Source: Dysgonomonadaceae bacterium PH5-43
GTDB lineage: Bacteria; Bacteroidota; Bacteroidia; Bacteroidales; Azobacteroidaceae
Assembly: GCA_029916745.1 (NCBI GenBank)
Contig: JARXWK010000011.1
Location: 1 to 64,000 of the forward strand
DNA length: 64,000 nt
Direction: 5' to 3'
Shown here: in pieces, positions 1 through 8,684 of the stretch
How the letters are laid out: each line of letters starts with the position of its first letter
How positions within the stretch are numbered: the first letter of the stretch is position 1
Position numbers and translations under genes: made by a program
The notes under the pieces: model-generated
Databases searched by the model: none
What the model was told of the DNA's origin: nothing
What the model saw: the letters and a program-made list of their open reading frames with translations, nothing else

Positions 1-234
1 TTAATTGTTTGTAATTCAGTACCATAAATATAATCAATCTTTAGCTGTTATGCTAATTTTTTATCGAATTTCTTATATCGAACTCACGTTAATTATTAAC
101 ATTTTGCATCAATGTCTTTGTGTGGAGTGTTAAAAGTATTCTTGCGTCTAATCGTGAAATAGTAAATAAATGCTTGTTTTTGTGTTTAATTACAAATAAA
201 CATTATTTAATACATAATTATTTGCTTTTTTCTT
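1..234. other. Left-edge intergenic DNA, no gene seen
   Basis: Very A/T-rich sequence with no supported gene. The one short open frame here (from position 120) starts at a TTG/GTG-type codon, has low-complexity hydrophobic content and runs through the promoter of the next gene, so I treat it as chance. Confidence 0.6.
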
Positions 235-264
235 TTTGTTATAAAAATATTATTAGTATATTTG
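235..264 (+). promoter_or_regulatory. Bacteroidetes-type promoter for the first QxW protein
   Basis: TTTG at 235-238 and TATATTTG at 257-264 are separated by 18 nt, matching the Bacteroidetes housekeeping sigma consensus (-33 TTTG, -7 TAnnTTTG). Transcription would start near 270 and give a leader of about 80 nt before the ATG at 350. Confidence 0.65.
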
Positions 265-349
265 CCACCGATATGCGCATTATTGGTGCGTGTGTCCAAA
301 CAACAATATAGCAGATAAAAACTTTATTATTAATTAAAAATTTCAGTAC

Positions 350-2536
350 ATGAAAAAAATTAGTTTACTTTTATTAAGCATTTTCCTACTTGGATTAGGA
401 AATGTTGGGGCTCAAACAACAAAGCCGGTTATTTCTACCGACGATAGCGGCCCTTGGTATTACATTTTGGTGAGAGGTAATCTTCAAGTAACAGACCCTC
501 GTTCAAACCGTGTGTTAACTGGTTGTGAAAACACAGGTTACCAAGATTCTCTTTCTTTATTACGTCCTTTTAACCAACTTTCGGTTGCAGGTACGTTTGC
601 TCAAGATTCGATTAACTCAACAACAGGTTTTGACAGACAAATGTGGAGAGTAGAACAAGCAGCTGATGGTCAGTACAAATTGATCAACAAATTCTACAAA
701 AAAGCTATCGGTACCTACTATTGGGACAATACCGACCATTGGAAAAACAAAATAGATCCTGACACAGGTGAAATGCTTGAAACAATTAGTGGTGAAAAAG
801 ACAAAGTGCTTCCTGTTTTAATGGACGACCCTAACACTACATGGGGATTAATTAATCACCCATCTTACCCAGGTTACGTTAGACTTAAAGCAAACACAGA
901 AATTCAGATGCCAGAGAATACAAATAAATTCATCTACATGCACCAAGGTAATGCAAGATGGAAATATCGTCAAATTATGGAGCATGAAGGTTGGGCTGGA
1001 GATAACTCTGCATACCAATTTGTTGAACCAGAAAACTTACACATCAAGGTATTGCCAGAATCTATTGATTTAGGTGTATTGTTTGAAGGTGAAGAAGCTA
1101 CTGAAATTAAAGATACAGTACTTATTACTGTGTATCAAAACTTAACATCTAACCTTGATTTATTCAGCAATTCAGATCCAGAAGATATGTTCTATGGTAC
1201 TGGAATAAATGTTGGTTCAAATGTTTGGGATGATAAAAAAGGTGGATTTGCTGAAATTTACTATTACGACCAAAGTGGTTATGGAGAAGGTAAGTATGAT
1301 GGTAAGCTTTATATAGAAGCTAACATTGGAGATAGAAAAGTTTCTGTGCCTCTTGGTGTGAAATTTGAAATAATTGGAAAAACTCCAGTGAAACCAAGTA
1401 CTGATACTGAAACTAACTGGTATTATGTAGTGTATGACAAGAGAAAAGGTTTATTCTTAACAGATACAGGTGCTGATCAGCCTTTGGAAGGTTTAGACCT
1501 TGAAGATGGTAACGATGGTCAACTTTGGAAATTTATTGAATCTGACGTAGAAGATGAATTTATCATTGTTAGCAAAACAGGTAATTATATAGATTTCGGA
1601 ACTGTAACAAGTGTAGCTGCTGATGGTACTGAAACTGAAGTTGAGCGTTTCATCTCTGTAGCTGAAGATAAAGAAAATACTTTCTCTTTTGACTTCCGTG
1701 GCAAAGCAGATAGAGGATGGCAGATTAAATGGAATCAATATACTTATATTGATGAAGATACTCAAGAAGAAGTTACATCTTTTACTTACTTAAACAAAAC
1801 TAATACAGACGACCAAATTTGTGCATATTCTTATATGCCAGATGCTGGTAGTGCTGTAGCTTTCTTTGCAGAAGGTAAATTAGATTTAGGTAAACCTACT
1901 TTCAGTGTTGAAAATAAAGAAGTTTGGTATTATCTTCAGTTTAACAGACAAGCTAAAAACAATAAAGTAATAGTAGAAACAACAGATGCGCTTGCTGAAG
2001 ATGCTGCTCCTAACATTACTCAAGCTGCTAAAATTGACGGAGACTATACTCAACAATGGAAACTTGAAGGTGATGAAACCGAATTTGCTATTATAAACCG
2101 TGAATCAGGAAATGCATTTAAATTAGCAACTACATCTTTAGGTAAAAGAATTGTAGCTGCAGATGAAGCTCATATGTTCCAATTAGATAAAGGTACAGAA
2201 TTCAAATTGTGGTCATTGAAAAATGCTGACGAATACGATGGTGAAGAAAATAAAATTTATTTGAATGACTTTGGAGGTTCAGGTACTTACATCGGACAAT
2301 GGAGCCTTGATGCAGGAGGTAACATTAACTTCATTCCTGCTGATCCAAGTAGTATCGATGATATCGTAGTAGATACAGAAGATTCTGTTAACGATCCTAT
2401 TATCGCTACTTCTTACTATACTATTGAAGGTATTTCTGTAGGTGCTACAGCTCCTAAAGCTCAAGGTATTTATATCAGAAAAGCTCTTCATAAATCAGGT
2501 AAAGTTACAGCTACTAAAATTTTAGTAACTAAATAA
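350..2536 (+). CDS. Secreted protein with ricin-like QxW repeats and T9SS-type C-terminus
   Basis: 728 aa. Residues 1-21 form a Sec signal peptide (MKK, a hydrophobic run, cleavage near GAQ). Three modules each open with a WYY strand and carry a QxW motif followed by an aromatic/LIN or IIV strand: QMW near 97, QLW near 390 and QQW near 568. QxW repeats are the hallmark of ricin-type beta-trefoil carbohydrate-binding domains. The last 45 residues (YYTIEG ... GIYI ... TATKILVTK) resemble a type IX secretion sorting domain, so I infer export through PorU/PorV and surface anchoring or release. No catalytic domain is recognisable. It is a paralogue of the gene at 3436 and has its own promoter and terminator. 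The glycan target is unknown. Confidence 0.7.
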   Translation: MKKISLLLLSIFLLGLGNVGAQTTKPVISTDDSGPWYYILVRGNLQVTDPRSNRVLTGCENTGYQDSLSLLRPFNQLSVAGTFAQDSINSTTGFDRQMWRVEQAADGQYKLINKFYKKAIGTYYWDNTDHWKNKIDPDTGEMLETISGEKDKVLPVLMDDPNTTWGLINHPSYPGYVRLKANTEIQMPENTNKFIYMHQGNARWKYRQIMEHEGWAGDNSAYQFVEPENLHIKVLPESIDLGVLFEGEEATEIKDTVLITVYQNLTSNLDLFSNSDPEDMFYGTGINVGSNVWDDKKGGFAEIYYYDQSGYGEGKYDGKLYIEANIGDRKVSVPLGVKFEIIGKTPVKPSTDTETNWYYVVYDKRKGLFLTDTGADQPLEGLDLEDGNDGQLWKFIESDVEDEFIIVSKTGNYIDFGTVTSVAADGTETEVERFISVAEDKENTFSFDFRGKADRGWQIKWNQYTYIDEDTQEEVTSFTYLNKTNTDDQICAYSYMPDAGSAVAFFAEGKLDLGKPTFSVENKEVWYYLQFNRQAKNNKVIVETTDALAEDAAPNITQAAKIDGDYTQQWKLEGDETEFAIINRESGNAFKLATTSLGKRIVAADEAHMFQLDKGTEFKLWSLKNADEYDGEENKIYLNDFGGSGTYIGQWSLDAGGNINFIPADPSSIDDIVVDTEDSVNDPIIATSYYTIEGISVGATAPKAQGIYIRKALHKSGKVTATKILVTK

Positions 2537-2561
2537 ATTCTTCATAAGTTTATGAAACGAT

Positions 2562-2593
2562 AAAGGGTGTGCCTATTTGGCACACCCTTTTTT
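2562..2593 (+). terminator. Rho-independent terminator
   Basis: A perfect 12-bp stem (AAAGGGTGTGCC / GGCACACCCTTT) with a TATTT loop is followed by more T residues. It ends the QxW protein transcript 25 nt after the stop codon. Confidence 0.85.
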
Positions 2594-2758
2594 AGTCGTC
2601 AGTCTCTTTGTAACTTGTGTGTACACACTCTCTATGTAGTAATAAATTTAAATATATTTTGCATTTCATCAAATAGCCAAACAGTTACAATGACTCCAGA
2701 TACTTATTTTTGGAATAAGTAAAATGCGTTTTTAATCTATTAAAACAACAGATAAACT

Positions 2759-2801
2759 AAGTAGTCCTAATTAAATCAATAAAGGTTTATTAGGACTACT
2801 T
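2759..2801. terminator. Hairpin, possible terminator of the minus-strand lipoprotein gene
   Basis: A 13-bp stem (AAGTAGTCCTAAT / ATTAGGACTACTT) with a 17-nt loop lies 20 nt past the stop of the minus-strand gene at 2821. The flanking T-tracts are weak in both directions, so termination is less certain than for neighbouring hairpins. Confidence 0.5.
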
Positions 2802-2820
2802 GCTTTTATAATGTATATTC

Positions 2821-3195
2821 TTAATTGTTTACTTTTAATCTTACTGTAAAATCTCCGAAATACGAATCTCCCTCCATTAGCGATCCAGCAATAGTTATTT
2901 TCCAAGTGCCACTTTCGTCTATGTCATATTCGAGCTCTTGACTAAAAGGACCATCAGATTTACCTGTTGGACTTGTTATTTGATTTATCCTTATGTTCCC
3001 AGTTTTGGGAGTAATTAGTTGGGCGATAACTTTATCTCCTTTCTTGGCATTAAAAGTTATCTCTTGTTTGTCGTCTAATCCATTAAGATAACCCTTAACT
3101 TCTTTAGGAATGCTTCCGCAAGTATAAAAAAGAATTAAACTAAAAGAAAGAAAAATTATTTTCTCTAAAGCAGAATGATGCAATAAATGTTTCAT
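2821..3195 (-). CDS. Small putative lipoprotein with a PPC-like beta domain
   Basis: 124 aa. A hydrophobic segment at residues 12-25 ends in FYTCGS. Cys-26 could be lipidated, but the residues before it are a poor lipobox, so a plain signal anchor is the alternative. The rest is beta-rich. The end (DESGTWKITIAG ... GDFTVRLKV) resembles the strands of bacterial pre-peptidase C-terminal (PPC) or P-domain-like folds, which are accessory and non-catalytic. It stands alone on the minus strand between the two QxW paralogues. I do not recognise a named family and assign no function. Confidence 0.6.
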   Translation of the reverse strand: MKHLLHHSALEKIIFLSFSLILFYTCGSIPKEVKGYLNGLDDKQEITFNAKKGDKVIAQLITPKTGNIRINQITSPTGKSDGPFSQELEYDIDESGTWKITIAGSLMEGDSYFGDFTVRLKVNN

Positions 3196-3306
3196 AATGA
3201 TATATTGTTGTTATCCTTATAACAAATAAAGATATTTAATGTTTAGGGCGTATGAGCACTTAAGAAAATGGCGTTAAAATATTTTTATCTTCAATAAATT
3301 ATTAAG

Positions 3307-3314
3307 TATCTTTG
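3307..3314 (+). promoter_or_regulatory. -7 element for the second QxW protein
   Basis: TATCTTTG fits the -7 consensus and lies about 120 nt before the ATG at 3436. No clear TTTG is seen at the expected -33 position. Confidence 0.5.
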
Positions 3315-3435
3315 GACTGCGATATTTGAACGTTTCGATTTTGTATTGTCGTGTTAAACGTTTGAAGAATAAAAAGATTTATTTTTAATTTATATAAGGT
3401 ATTTAATTTATCAATTTTATTAACAATTATTCATC

Positions 3436-5583
3436 ATGAAAAAGATTACTCTTTTATTATTGAGTGTTTTCCTTTTAGGATTGGGAAATGTTGATGCACA
3501 GCGTCCATTCCCAGAGTTATCAACGGACGATAGCGGTCCTTGGTATTATATTCAAGTGTTAAGTCAGTCTAATTCTACAAGTAAAGACCCACGAGCTGAT
3601 AGAGTTTTAGCTGGAGTAGAAAAAGTGGCGAATGGCGAAGACCAAGTTGTTGTGTATGGTCAGTATGTAAAAGAGGCGGCAACGGAAGAAGCGATAGATA
3701 AACAACTTTGGCGTGTTGTTGATAAGGGTAATGGAGAATATACTCTTGTTAATAAATTTTGGTCAGATAGAGAACTTGATTACTTAGTTTGGAAAGATTA
3801 TCCAAGACAGGTGCAAGACAGTGAAACATCAACATGGGGACCGGGGATAGAAGAAAAAGGAGCGGTTTGTTTAGTCGAAGCAACTCCTACTACAAATTGG
3901 AAAATCGAAGCTGGTAAAACTACTGGTTATTGGGAGATTTCGGCAGCTAAAACTCCAGTGGGGTACGAAAAATTTCCTTATATTCATCAAGGAAACGCTG
4001 TTTGGTATTTTGGAATTATAATGGAAATAGAGCAATGGGGACACAGTTTAGAATCTCAATATTCGTTTGTTCCTCAAGATGATATGATTATGACTGTATT
4101 GCCAAGAGAGATAAGTTTTGGCACAGTGTTAGAGGGTTCTCTTGAAACAGCAACAATTGAAACAGTGGCTGAGGTAAGTGTTTTTGCTAATTTAACTGAA
4201 GATATAGAAATTACAATTGAACCAGCAGGAACAGCTTTTTATGCGGCAGATGGAGCAATTTGGAATCCACGTACTGGAGGTATTGTAACAATCTTTTGGT
4301 ATGAAGAAGATATGACTGAGTATGGATTGCAAGAAGCTGAGATTGTTTATAAGGCTAAAGTAGGCGATAAAGAAGTTGAGGCAAGAACTAAGCTTTCTAT
4401 TAATTATATTGCAAAATGCCCAGTTGTAGCAAGTCCTAAGGTTGAAAATTCAGACGAAGATAATTGGTTTTATATAGTTTATTCTCAAAGAGGAGGTTTG
4501 TTTATAACAGATCAAGGAGAAGGTGAATTGTTGGCAGGTTTAGCTTTTGATGAAACTAATGACGGACAGTTATGGAAATTCATAGATCTTGGCGATGAAA
4601 ACTATAAGTTAGTAAGCAAGACAGGTCGTCAGATAGATTGGGTTGACCCAGAAGATGATTCGGAAAATGGAAACTTATTTATTTCTACAGCTACTTCGGA
4701 AAATACATTTAAGTTTAAGTTGCGTGAAGATTACGATTGGCAACTTTGGTGGAATGAGTATATTGAAATAGACAATACAGGTGGAGTTGTTAAAGAGGGT
4801 ACTTATTTGAATAAAACATCAATAGGAAGTGGAAGTACTACTATCTGTGGATATTCAGTTCTTGGAGATGAGGGTAGTGCTTTGCGATTTATTAAAGCAA
4901 CTGAAACAATAGATTTAGGTTATCCTAAATTTAGCGATGCCGACAATAGTTATTGGTATTTCTTGCAGTTTGATAGACAAGCAAAGAATGGCAAGGTGTT
5001 TCAAGAGAATGCCGAAATAGACGAAGCAATACATTCAAATGTGTCTCAAGCGGCTTTGGTTAAAGATAACAAATCTCAACAATGGAAATTTGAAGGAGAT
5101 AAAGAAGAGTTTATTATTGTAAACAGAGAGTCGGGTAAGGCAATGGCTATAACTAAAGGAACAGATGACAATGGTGAAGGTTGGGATAGAATTATAACTA
5201 CTTCAGAAAATGCAAACTATTTTACTTTTGAACAGAGTACATTCAAGAAATATATGATTAAAAATATCACTGGTGAAGAAGGTGCGGGTAAGGATGCTTC
5301 TTATTTGTATCTGAATGATTTCTCGGGTACTGCAATTTGTCAGTATGTTGCAAGTGATTATGCTGGTAATAATATGACTTTTATACCAGTTGATAATGAA
5401 TCAAGTATAGATACTGTTATCGAAACTGATAATGCTGCCGATGTAGTAATAGCAACTACTTATTATACTTTGCAAGGTGTAACTGTGGGTTCTAAATTGC
5501 CAACAGCTGAAGGTATTTATATTGTTAAGAATCTTCATAAATCAGGTAATGTAACAGCAACCAAAGTAATGGTTGTTAAATAA
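3436..5583 (+). CDS. Secreted protein with ricin-like QxW repeats and T9SS-type C-terminus (paralogue 2)
   Basis: 715 aa, the same architecture as the gene at 350. The signal peptide is nearly identical (MKKITLLLLSVFLLGLGN). The mature protein again opens with STDDSGPWYYI. Three QxW modules follow: KQLWRV, GQLWKF and QQWKFEG, each leading into a VNK, VSK or VNR strand. The end reads YYTLQG ... GIYIVKNLHKSG ... KVMVVK, like a T9SS sorting domain. Between modules 1 and 2 there is a beta-rich segment with no QxW motif. A duplication with substantial divergence is likely. I infer a cell-surface glycan-binding role; the ligand is not known. Confidence 0.7.
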   Translation: MKKITLLLLSVFLLGLGNVDAQRPFPELSTDDSGPWYYIQVLSQSNSTSKDPRADRVLAGVEKVANGEDQVVVYGQYVKEAATEEAIDKQLWRVVDKGNGEYTLVNKFWSDRELDYLVWKDYPRQVQDSETSTWGPGIEEKGAVCLVEATPTTNWKIEAGKTTGYWEISAAKTPVGYEKFPYIHQGNAVWYFGIIMEIEQWGHSLESQYSFVPQDDMIMTVLPREISFGTVLEGSLETATIETVAEVSVFANLTEDIEITIEPAGTAFYAADGAIWNPRTGGIVTIFWYEEDMTEYGLQEAEIVYKAKVGDKEVEARTKLSINYIAKCPVVASPKVENSDEDNWFYIVYSQRGGLFITDQGEGELLAGLAFDETNDGQLWKFIDLGDENYKLVSKTGRQIDWVDPEDDSENGNLFISTATSENTFKFKLREDYDWQLWWNEYIEIDNTGGVVKEGTYLNKTSIGSGSTTICGYSVLGDEGSALRFIKATETIDLGYPKFSDADNSYWYFLQFDRQAKNGKVFQENAEIDEAIHSNVSQAALVKDNKSQQWKFEGDKEEFIIVNRESGKAMAITKGTDDNGEGWDRIITTSENANYFTFEQSTFKKYMIKNITGEEGAGKDASYLYLNDFSGTAICQYVASDYAGNNMTFIPVDNESSIDTVIETDNAADVVIATTYYTLQGVTVGSKLPTAEGIYIVKNLHKSGNVTATKVMVVK

Positions 5584-5629
5584 TGTTCTGTAAATGAATG
5601 CAGTTACTGCTTGACAAGGGTGTTTTTGG

Positions 5630-5637
5630 CATCTTTG
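5630..5637 (+). promoter_or_regulatory. -7-like element of a short transcription unit
   Basis: CATCTTTG, with TTGACAA upstream at 5611-5617. It would start a transcript near 5643 that ends at the terminator at 5656-5692. The same arrangement recurs at 29984-30068. Confidence 0.35.
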
Positions 5638-5642
5638 TATGA

Positions 5643-5692
5643 GCGAAACAGATAAGGCCGTCAAGAAGTTATTCTTGGCGGTCTTTTTTTTT
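5643..5692 (+). ncRNA. Candidate ~50-nt RNA, or the terminator of the QxW gene
   Basis: A short stretch (GAGCGAAACAGATAA) leads into a 12-bp stem at 5656-5667/5672-5683 and then nine T residues. It resembles the unit at 30020-30068 both in the unpaired lead (GC-AAA--GATAA) and in the stem, where bases change in pairs. On its own it reads as the transcription terminator of the upstream gene. The matching promoter-like sequence at both loci is what suggests a small RNA. Confidence 0.35.
5656..5692 (+). terminator. Rho-independent terminator
   Basis: A 12-bp stem (GGCCGTCAAGAA / TTCTTGGCGGTC, including two G-T pairs) with a GTTA loop and a run of nine T. It ends the transcript of the second QxW protein. 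Confidence 0.85.
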
Positions 5693-5834
5693 GAGCCTTT
5701 CGTAAGAGTGTAATTTTTTAGATACTGCTATTTGGTCAACCACTTTGTAGTCTTATTCTATGTTGTGCTTGTAACTTATTTATTTGTCTAAATGCTTATT
5801 TTACAATAATATCTTAAATAAATTGGAAAAACTG
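5693..5834. other. Intergenic DNA before the uronate operon
   Basis: A/T-rich sequence between the terminator and the kdu promoter. I see no gene or repeat in it. Confidence 0.5.
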
Positions 5835-5864
5835 TTGTTTGTAAGAAATCTTTTCATATATTTG
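5835..5864 (+). promoter_or_regulatory. Promoter of the kdu/kdg operon
   Basis: TTG at 5835-5837 and TATATTTG at 5857-5864 are spaced by 19 nt, as in the Bacteroidetes consensus. The predicted start is near 5871, giving a leader of about 100 nt. Confidence 0.65.
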
Positions 5865-5875
5865 CACGGTTAAAT

Positions 5876-5889
5876 ACTGGTTGACCAGT
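5876..5889. promoter_or_regulatory. GntR-type operator at the kdu/kdg operon start site
   Basis: ACTGGT-TG-ACCAGT is an inverted repeat centred about 12 nt downstream of the -7 element, on or just past the start site. TGGTNNACCA is the core bound by FadR-subfamily GntR repressors such as UxuR and ExuR of enterobacteria. A site here would block initiation until a uronate-derived inducer binds the repressor. The regulator gene is not in this window. Confidence 0.6.
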
Positions 5890-5973
5890 TTTATGTGATT
5901 AATAACATTGCGACTTTATGTTTGATGTTGAGATGTAAACTCGATTTTATAACATAGTTAAATGACAAATAAT

Positions 5974-6816
5974 ATGAAAACAACAATTGAAGAAAGATGG
6001 GGTACGCACCCTAATGATGTGAAATCTTATGATACGTGTCAGCTAAGAAAAGAATTTTTAGTAGAAAAGTTGTTCTCTGCCGATGAAGTATTGATGGTGT
6101 ATACTCATAATGATAGACTGATTATTGGAGGAGCATTGCCAGTAGCTGAAGATTTGACACTTGAAACTGTAGAGCTTATTCGTTCTGAGTATTTCTGCGA
6201 AAGAAGAGAAGTTGGTATTATTTGTATAGAAGGAGAAGGTGTTGTTTCTGTAGATGGTACTGATTATGAAATGACATATAAAGATGCTATTTATGTAGGA
6301 CGAGGCTCTAAAGAGGTTATCTTTAAGAGTAAGGATAAAACTAATCCTGCTAAATATTATTTTGCATCGGCTCCAGCGCACAAAGAGTATCCTACTGCTA
6401 AAATAACTTCAGAAATGAGACGTGTGCGTGATTTAGGTTCTATGGAAGAAAGTAATAAGAGAATATTAAATCAACTTATATTAAGTGAAATAGTACCTTG
6501 CTGTCAGTTGCAAATGGGATTGACAGAAATACAGCCAGGTAGTGTTTGGAATACTATGCCGCCTCATACACATTCACGAAGAATGGAGGCTTATTTTTAT
6601 TTCAAGGTTCCTGAAAAGCAAGCTGTTTGCCATTTTATGGGTGAGCCACAAGAAACTCGTCATATATTTATGGGTAATGAGCAAGCTGTAATATCTCCTT
6701 CGTGGTCGATACATAGTGCTGCCGGAACAAGTAATTATACTTTTATCTGGGCTATGTGCGGAGAGAATTTGAACTACGATGATATGGATACTTTTACTGC
6801 TGATAAATTAAGATAA
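5974..6816 (+). CDS. kduI: 5-dehydro-4-deoxy-D-glucuronate isomerase
   Basis: 280 aa from the ATG at 5974. An in-frame ATG at 5962 would add MTNN, but the family aligns best from MKTTIEERW. It isomerises 4-deoxy-L-threo-5-hexosulose uronate, the open form of unsaturated uronates released by pectin, alginate or glycosaminoglycan lyases, to 2,5-diketo-3-deoxygluconate in the cytoplasm. The C-terminal cupin carries the zinc ligands in HTHSRRMEAYFYF and the later His of SWSIHSAAG. PQETRH and NEQAVISPSWSIHS are typical KduI signatures. First gene of a five-gene operon, followed after 2 nt by the sugar kinase. Confidence 0.95.
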   Translation: MKTTIEERWGTHPNDVKSYDTCQLRKEFLVEKLFSADEVLMVYTHNDRLIIGGALPVAEDLTLETVELIRSEYFCERREVGIICIEGEGVVSVDGTDYEMTYKDAIYVGRGSKEVIFKSKDKTNPAKYYFASAPAHKEYPTAKITSEMRRVRDLGSMEESNKRILNQLILSEIVPCCQLQMGLTEIQPGSVWNTMPPHTHSRRMEAYFYFKVPEKQAVCHFMGEPQETRHIFMGNEQAVISPSWSIHSAAGTSNYTFIWAMCGENLNYDDMDTFTADKLR

Positions 6817-6818
6817 TA

Positions 6819-7859
6819 ATGAAAAAAGTAGTGTGCTTTGGAGAGGTAATGTTGCGCTTGGCAGCTCCCGATAATTTGCGTTTTGGTCAATGTACGTGCC
6901 TGAACTCAACTTTCGGAGGTGGAGAAGCTAATGTTGCTGTATCTTTAGCTAATTATGGAATGCGTTCGGAGTTTATTACTCGTTTACCAAATAACGAAAT
7001 CGCTGATTGGTGTATTTCGGAACTTCGTAAACATAATGTTGATACTAACAATATAGTTAGAGGAGGAGATAGAGTTGGTATTTATTTCTTAGAAACAGGA
7101 GCTGTAGCTCGTGCTTCTAAAGTTGTATATGATAGAGCCAACTCTTCGATAGCCGAAATTAAACCCGGAATGATTAATTGGCGAGAGATATTCAAAGATA
7201 CTCAATGGTTTCACTGGACAGGTATAACACCAGCTATCTCTCAGGGGGCTGCAGATGTTTGTCTTGAAGCTATAAAAATAGCAAACGAAATGGGCATTAC
7301 TGTTTCTTGCGATTTAAACTACAGAAAAAATCTTTGGAAATATGGTAAAACTGCATCACAAGTAATACCTGCTTTGGTAGAAGGTTGTGATGTAATATTA
7401 GGTAACGAAGAAGATGCGGAAAAGATATTCGGCATAAAACCAGAAGGCTTTGATGTTGCCAATACAGGCGGTGATGTTGACGCTTCTGAATTTGAGTCGG
7501 TATGTAAACAACTACAAACAAAATTCCCAAGAGCCACAAAGGTGATAATAACCTTACGTGGATCTATCAATGCTAATCATAATACTTGGGGAGGTTGCTT
7601 GTATTCCGATAAGAAACTATATCAATCATCAAGATACGATATTACACATATAGTAGATAGAGTAGGAGGAGGTGATTCTTTTATGGGCGGATTAATATAT
7701 GGTTTAATAAATTATCCACAAGATGACCAGAAAGCTCTCGACTTTGCAGTAGCGGCGTCGGCTCTAAAACATACTATATATGGAGATTTTAATCTTGTTA
7801 CGGTTAAAGAGGTTGAGCAATTAATGAACGGAGATGGTTCGGGACGTGTAGTTAGATAA
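6819..7859 (+). CDS. kdgK: 2-dehydro-3-deoxygluconokinase (PfkB family)
   Basis: 346 aa, usual for the family. It phosphorylates 2-keto-3-deoxygluconate (KDG) to KDPG with ATP. The PfkB N-terminal signature is GGGEANVAVSLA (near 33-45). The C-terminal one is VGGGDSFMGGL (near 286-296), with the catalytic Asp and the anion-hole glycines. Substrate is inferred from context: it sits between kduI and kduD and upstream of the KDPG aldolase, so KDG is the natural substrate. It starts 2 nt after kduI, which points to translational coupling. Confidence 0.92.
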   Translation: MKKVVCFGEVMLRLAAPDNLRFGQCTCLNSTFGGGEANVAVSLANYGMRSEFITRLPNNEIADWCISELRKHNVDTNNIVRGGDRVGIYFLETGAVARASKVVYDRANSSIAEIKPGMINWREIFKDTQWFHWTGITPAISQGAADVCLEAIKIANEMGITVSCDLNYRKNLWKYGKTASQVIPALVEGCDVILGNEEDAEKIFGIKPEGFDVANTGGDVDASEFESVCKQLQTKFPRATKVIITLRGSINANHNTWGGCLYSDKKLYQSSRYDITHIVDRVGGGDSFMGGLIYGLINYPQDDQKALDFAVAASALKHTIYGDFNLVTVKEVEQLMNGDGSGRVVR

Positions 7860-7875
7860 TAAAAATAAAAAAGAT

Positions 7876-8667
7876 ATGACAAATTTTTCATTAAAAGGTA
7901 AAATAGCTTTAGTTACAGGGGCTTCTTACGGTATAGGCTTTGCAATAGCTGAAGCTTTTGCAGAAGCAGGCGCAACTATAGTTTTTAACGATATAAAACA
8001 AGAACTTATAGACAGTGGTATAGCTGCGTATAAAGAAAAAGGTATAGCTGCTAAAGGTTATCTTTGCGATGTTACTAATGAAGAACAAGTGCAAAATATG
8101 GTAGCAACCATAGAAAAAGAAGTAGGAACTATAGATATATTGGTTAACAATGCAGGTATTATAAAAAGAATACCTATGCACGAAATGGCTGCTGCGGAGT
8201 TCCGTCAGGTGATAGATATAGATCTTAATGCTCCTTTTATTATGGCTAAGGCAGTATTGCCAGGAATGATGAAAAAGAATGCAGGTAAGATTATCAATAT
8301 CTGTTCTATGATGAGCGAACTTGGTAGAGAAACAGTGTCGGCTTATGCTGCTGCTAAAGGAGGTCTGAAAATGCTTACTAAAAATATAGCTTCAGAGTAT
8401 GGAGAATACAATATTCAGTGTAACGGTATAGGTCCTGGATATATAGCAACTCCTCAAACAGCTCCATTAAGAGAAAAGCAAGCAGACGGTAGTCGCCACC
8501 CATTCGATTCTTTTATTATTGCAAAAACTCCTGCTGCACGTTGGGGAACTCCAGAAGACTTAAAAGGTCCTGCTGTGTTCTTAGCATCTAATGCTTCCGA
8601 TTTTATTAACGGACATATCTTATATGTAGATGGCGGTATTTTAGCATATATTGGCAAACAACCATAA
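7876..8667 (+). CDS. kduD: 2-dehydro-3-deoxy-D-gluconate 5-dehydrogenase (SDR)
   Basis: 263 aa, a short-chain dehydrogenase/reductase. It has the NAD(P)-binding TGASYGIG (14-21), the NNAG motif near 92, and a catalytic Ser-Tyr-Lys set: Ser in ICSMMSE, then YAAAKGG near 157. It reduces 2,5-diketo-3-deoxygluconate, the KduI product, to KDG. Its position between the kinase and the aldolase of the same route supports kduD rather than gluconate 5-dehydrogenase, which has a very similar sequence. Confidence 0.9.
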   Translation: MTNFSLKGKIALVTGASYGIGFAIAEAFAEAGATIVFNDIKQELIDSGIAAYKEKGIAAKGYLCDVTNEEQVQNMVATIEKEVGTIDILVNNAGIIKRIPMHEMAAAEFRQVIDIDLNAPFIMAKAVLPGMMKKNAGKIINICSMMSELGRETVSAYAAAKGGLKMLTKNIASEYGEYNIQCNGIGPGYIATPQTAPLREKQADGSRHPFDSFIIAKTPAARWGTPEDLKGPAVFLASNASDFINGHILYVDGGILAYIGKQP

Positions 8668-8684
8668 ATATATACAATAATAAA

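Noticed and set aside
120-311. Short plus-strand frame at the left edge
   Set aside because: It begins at a non-ATG codon, runs through the promoter of the next gene and has low-complexity content.
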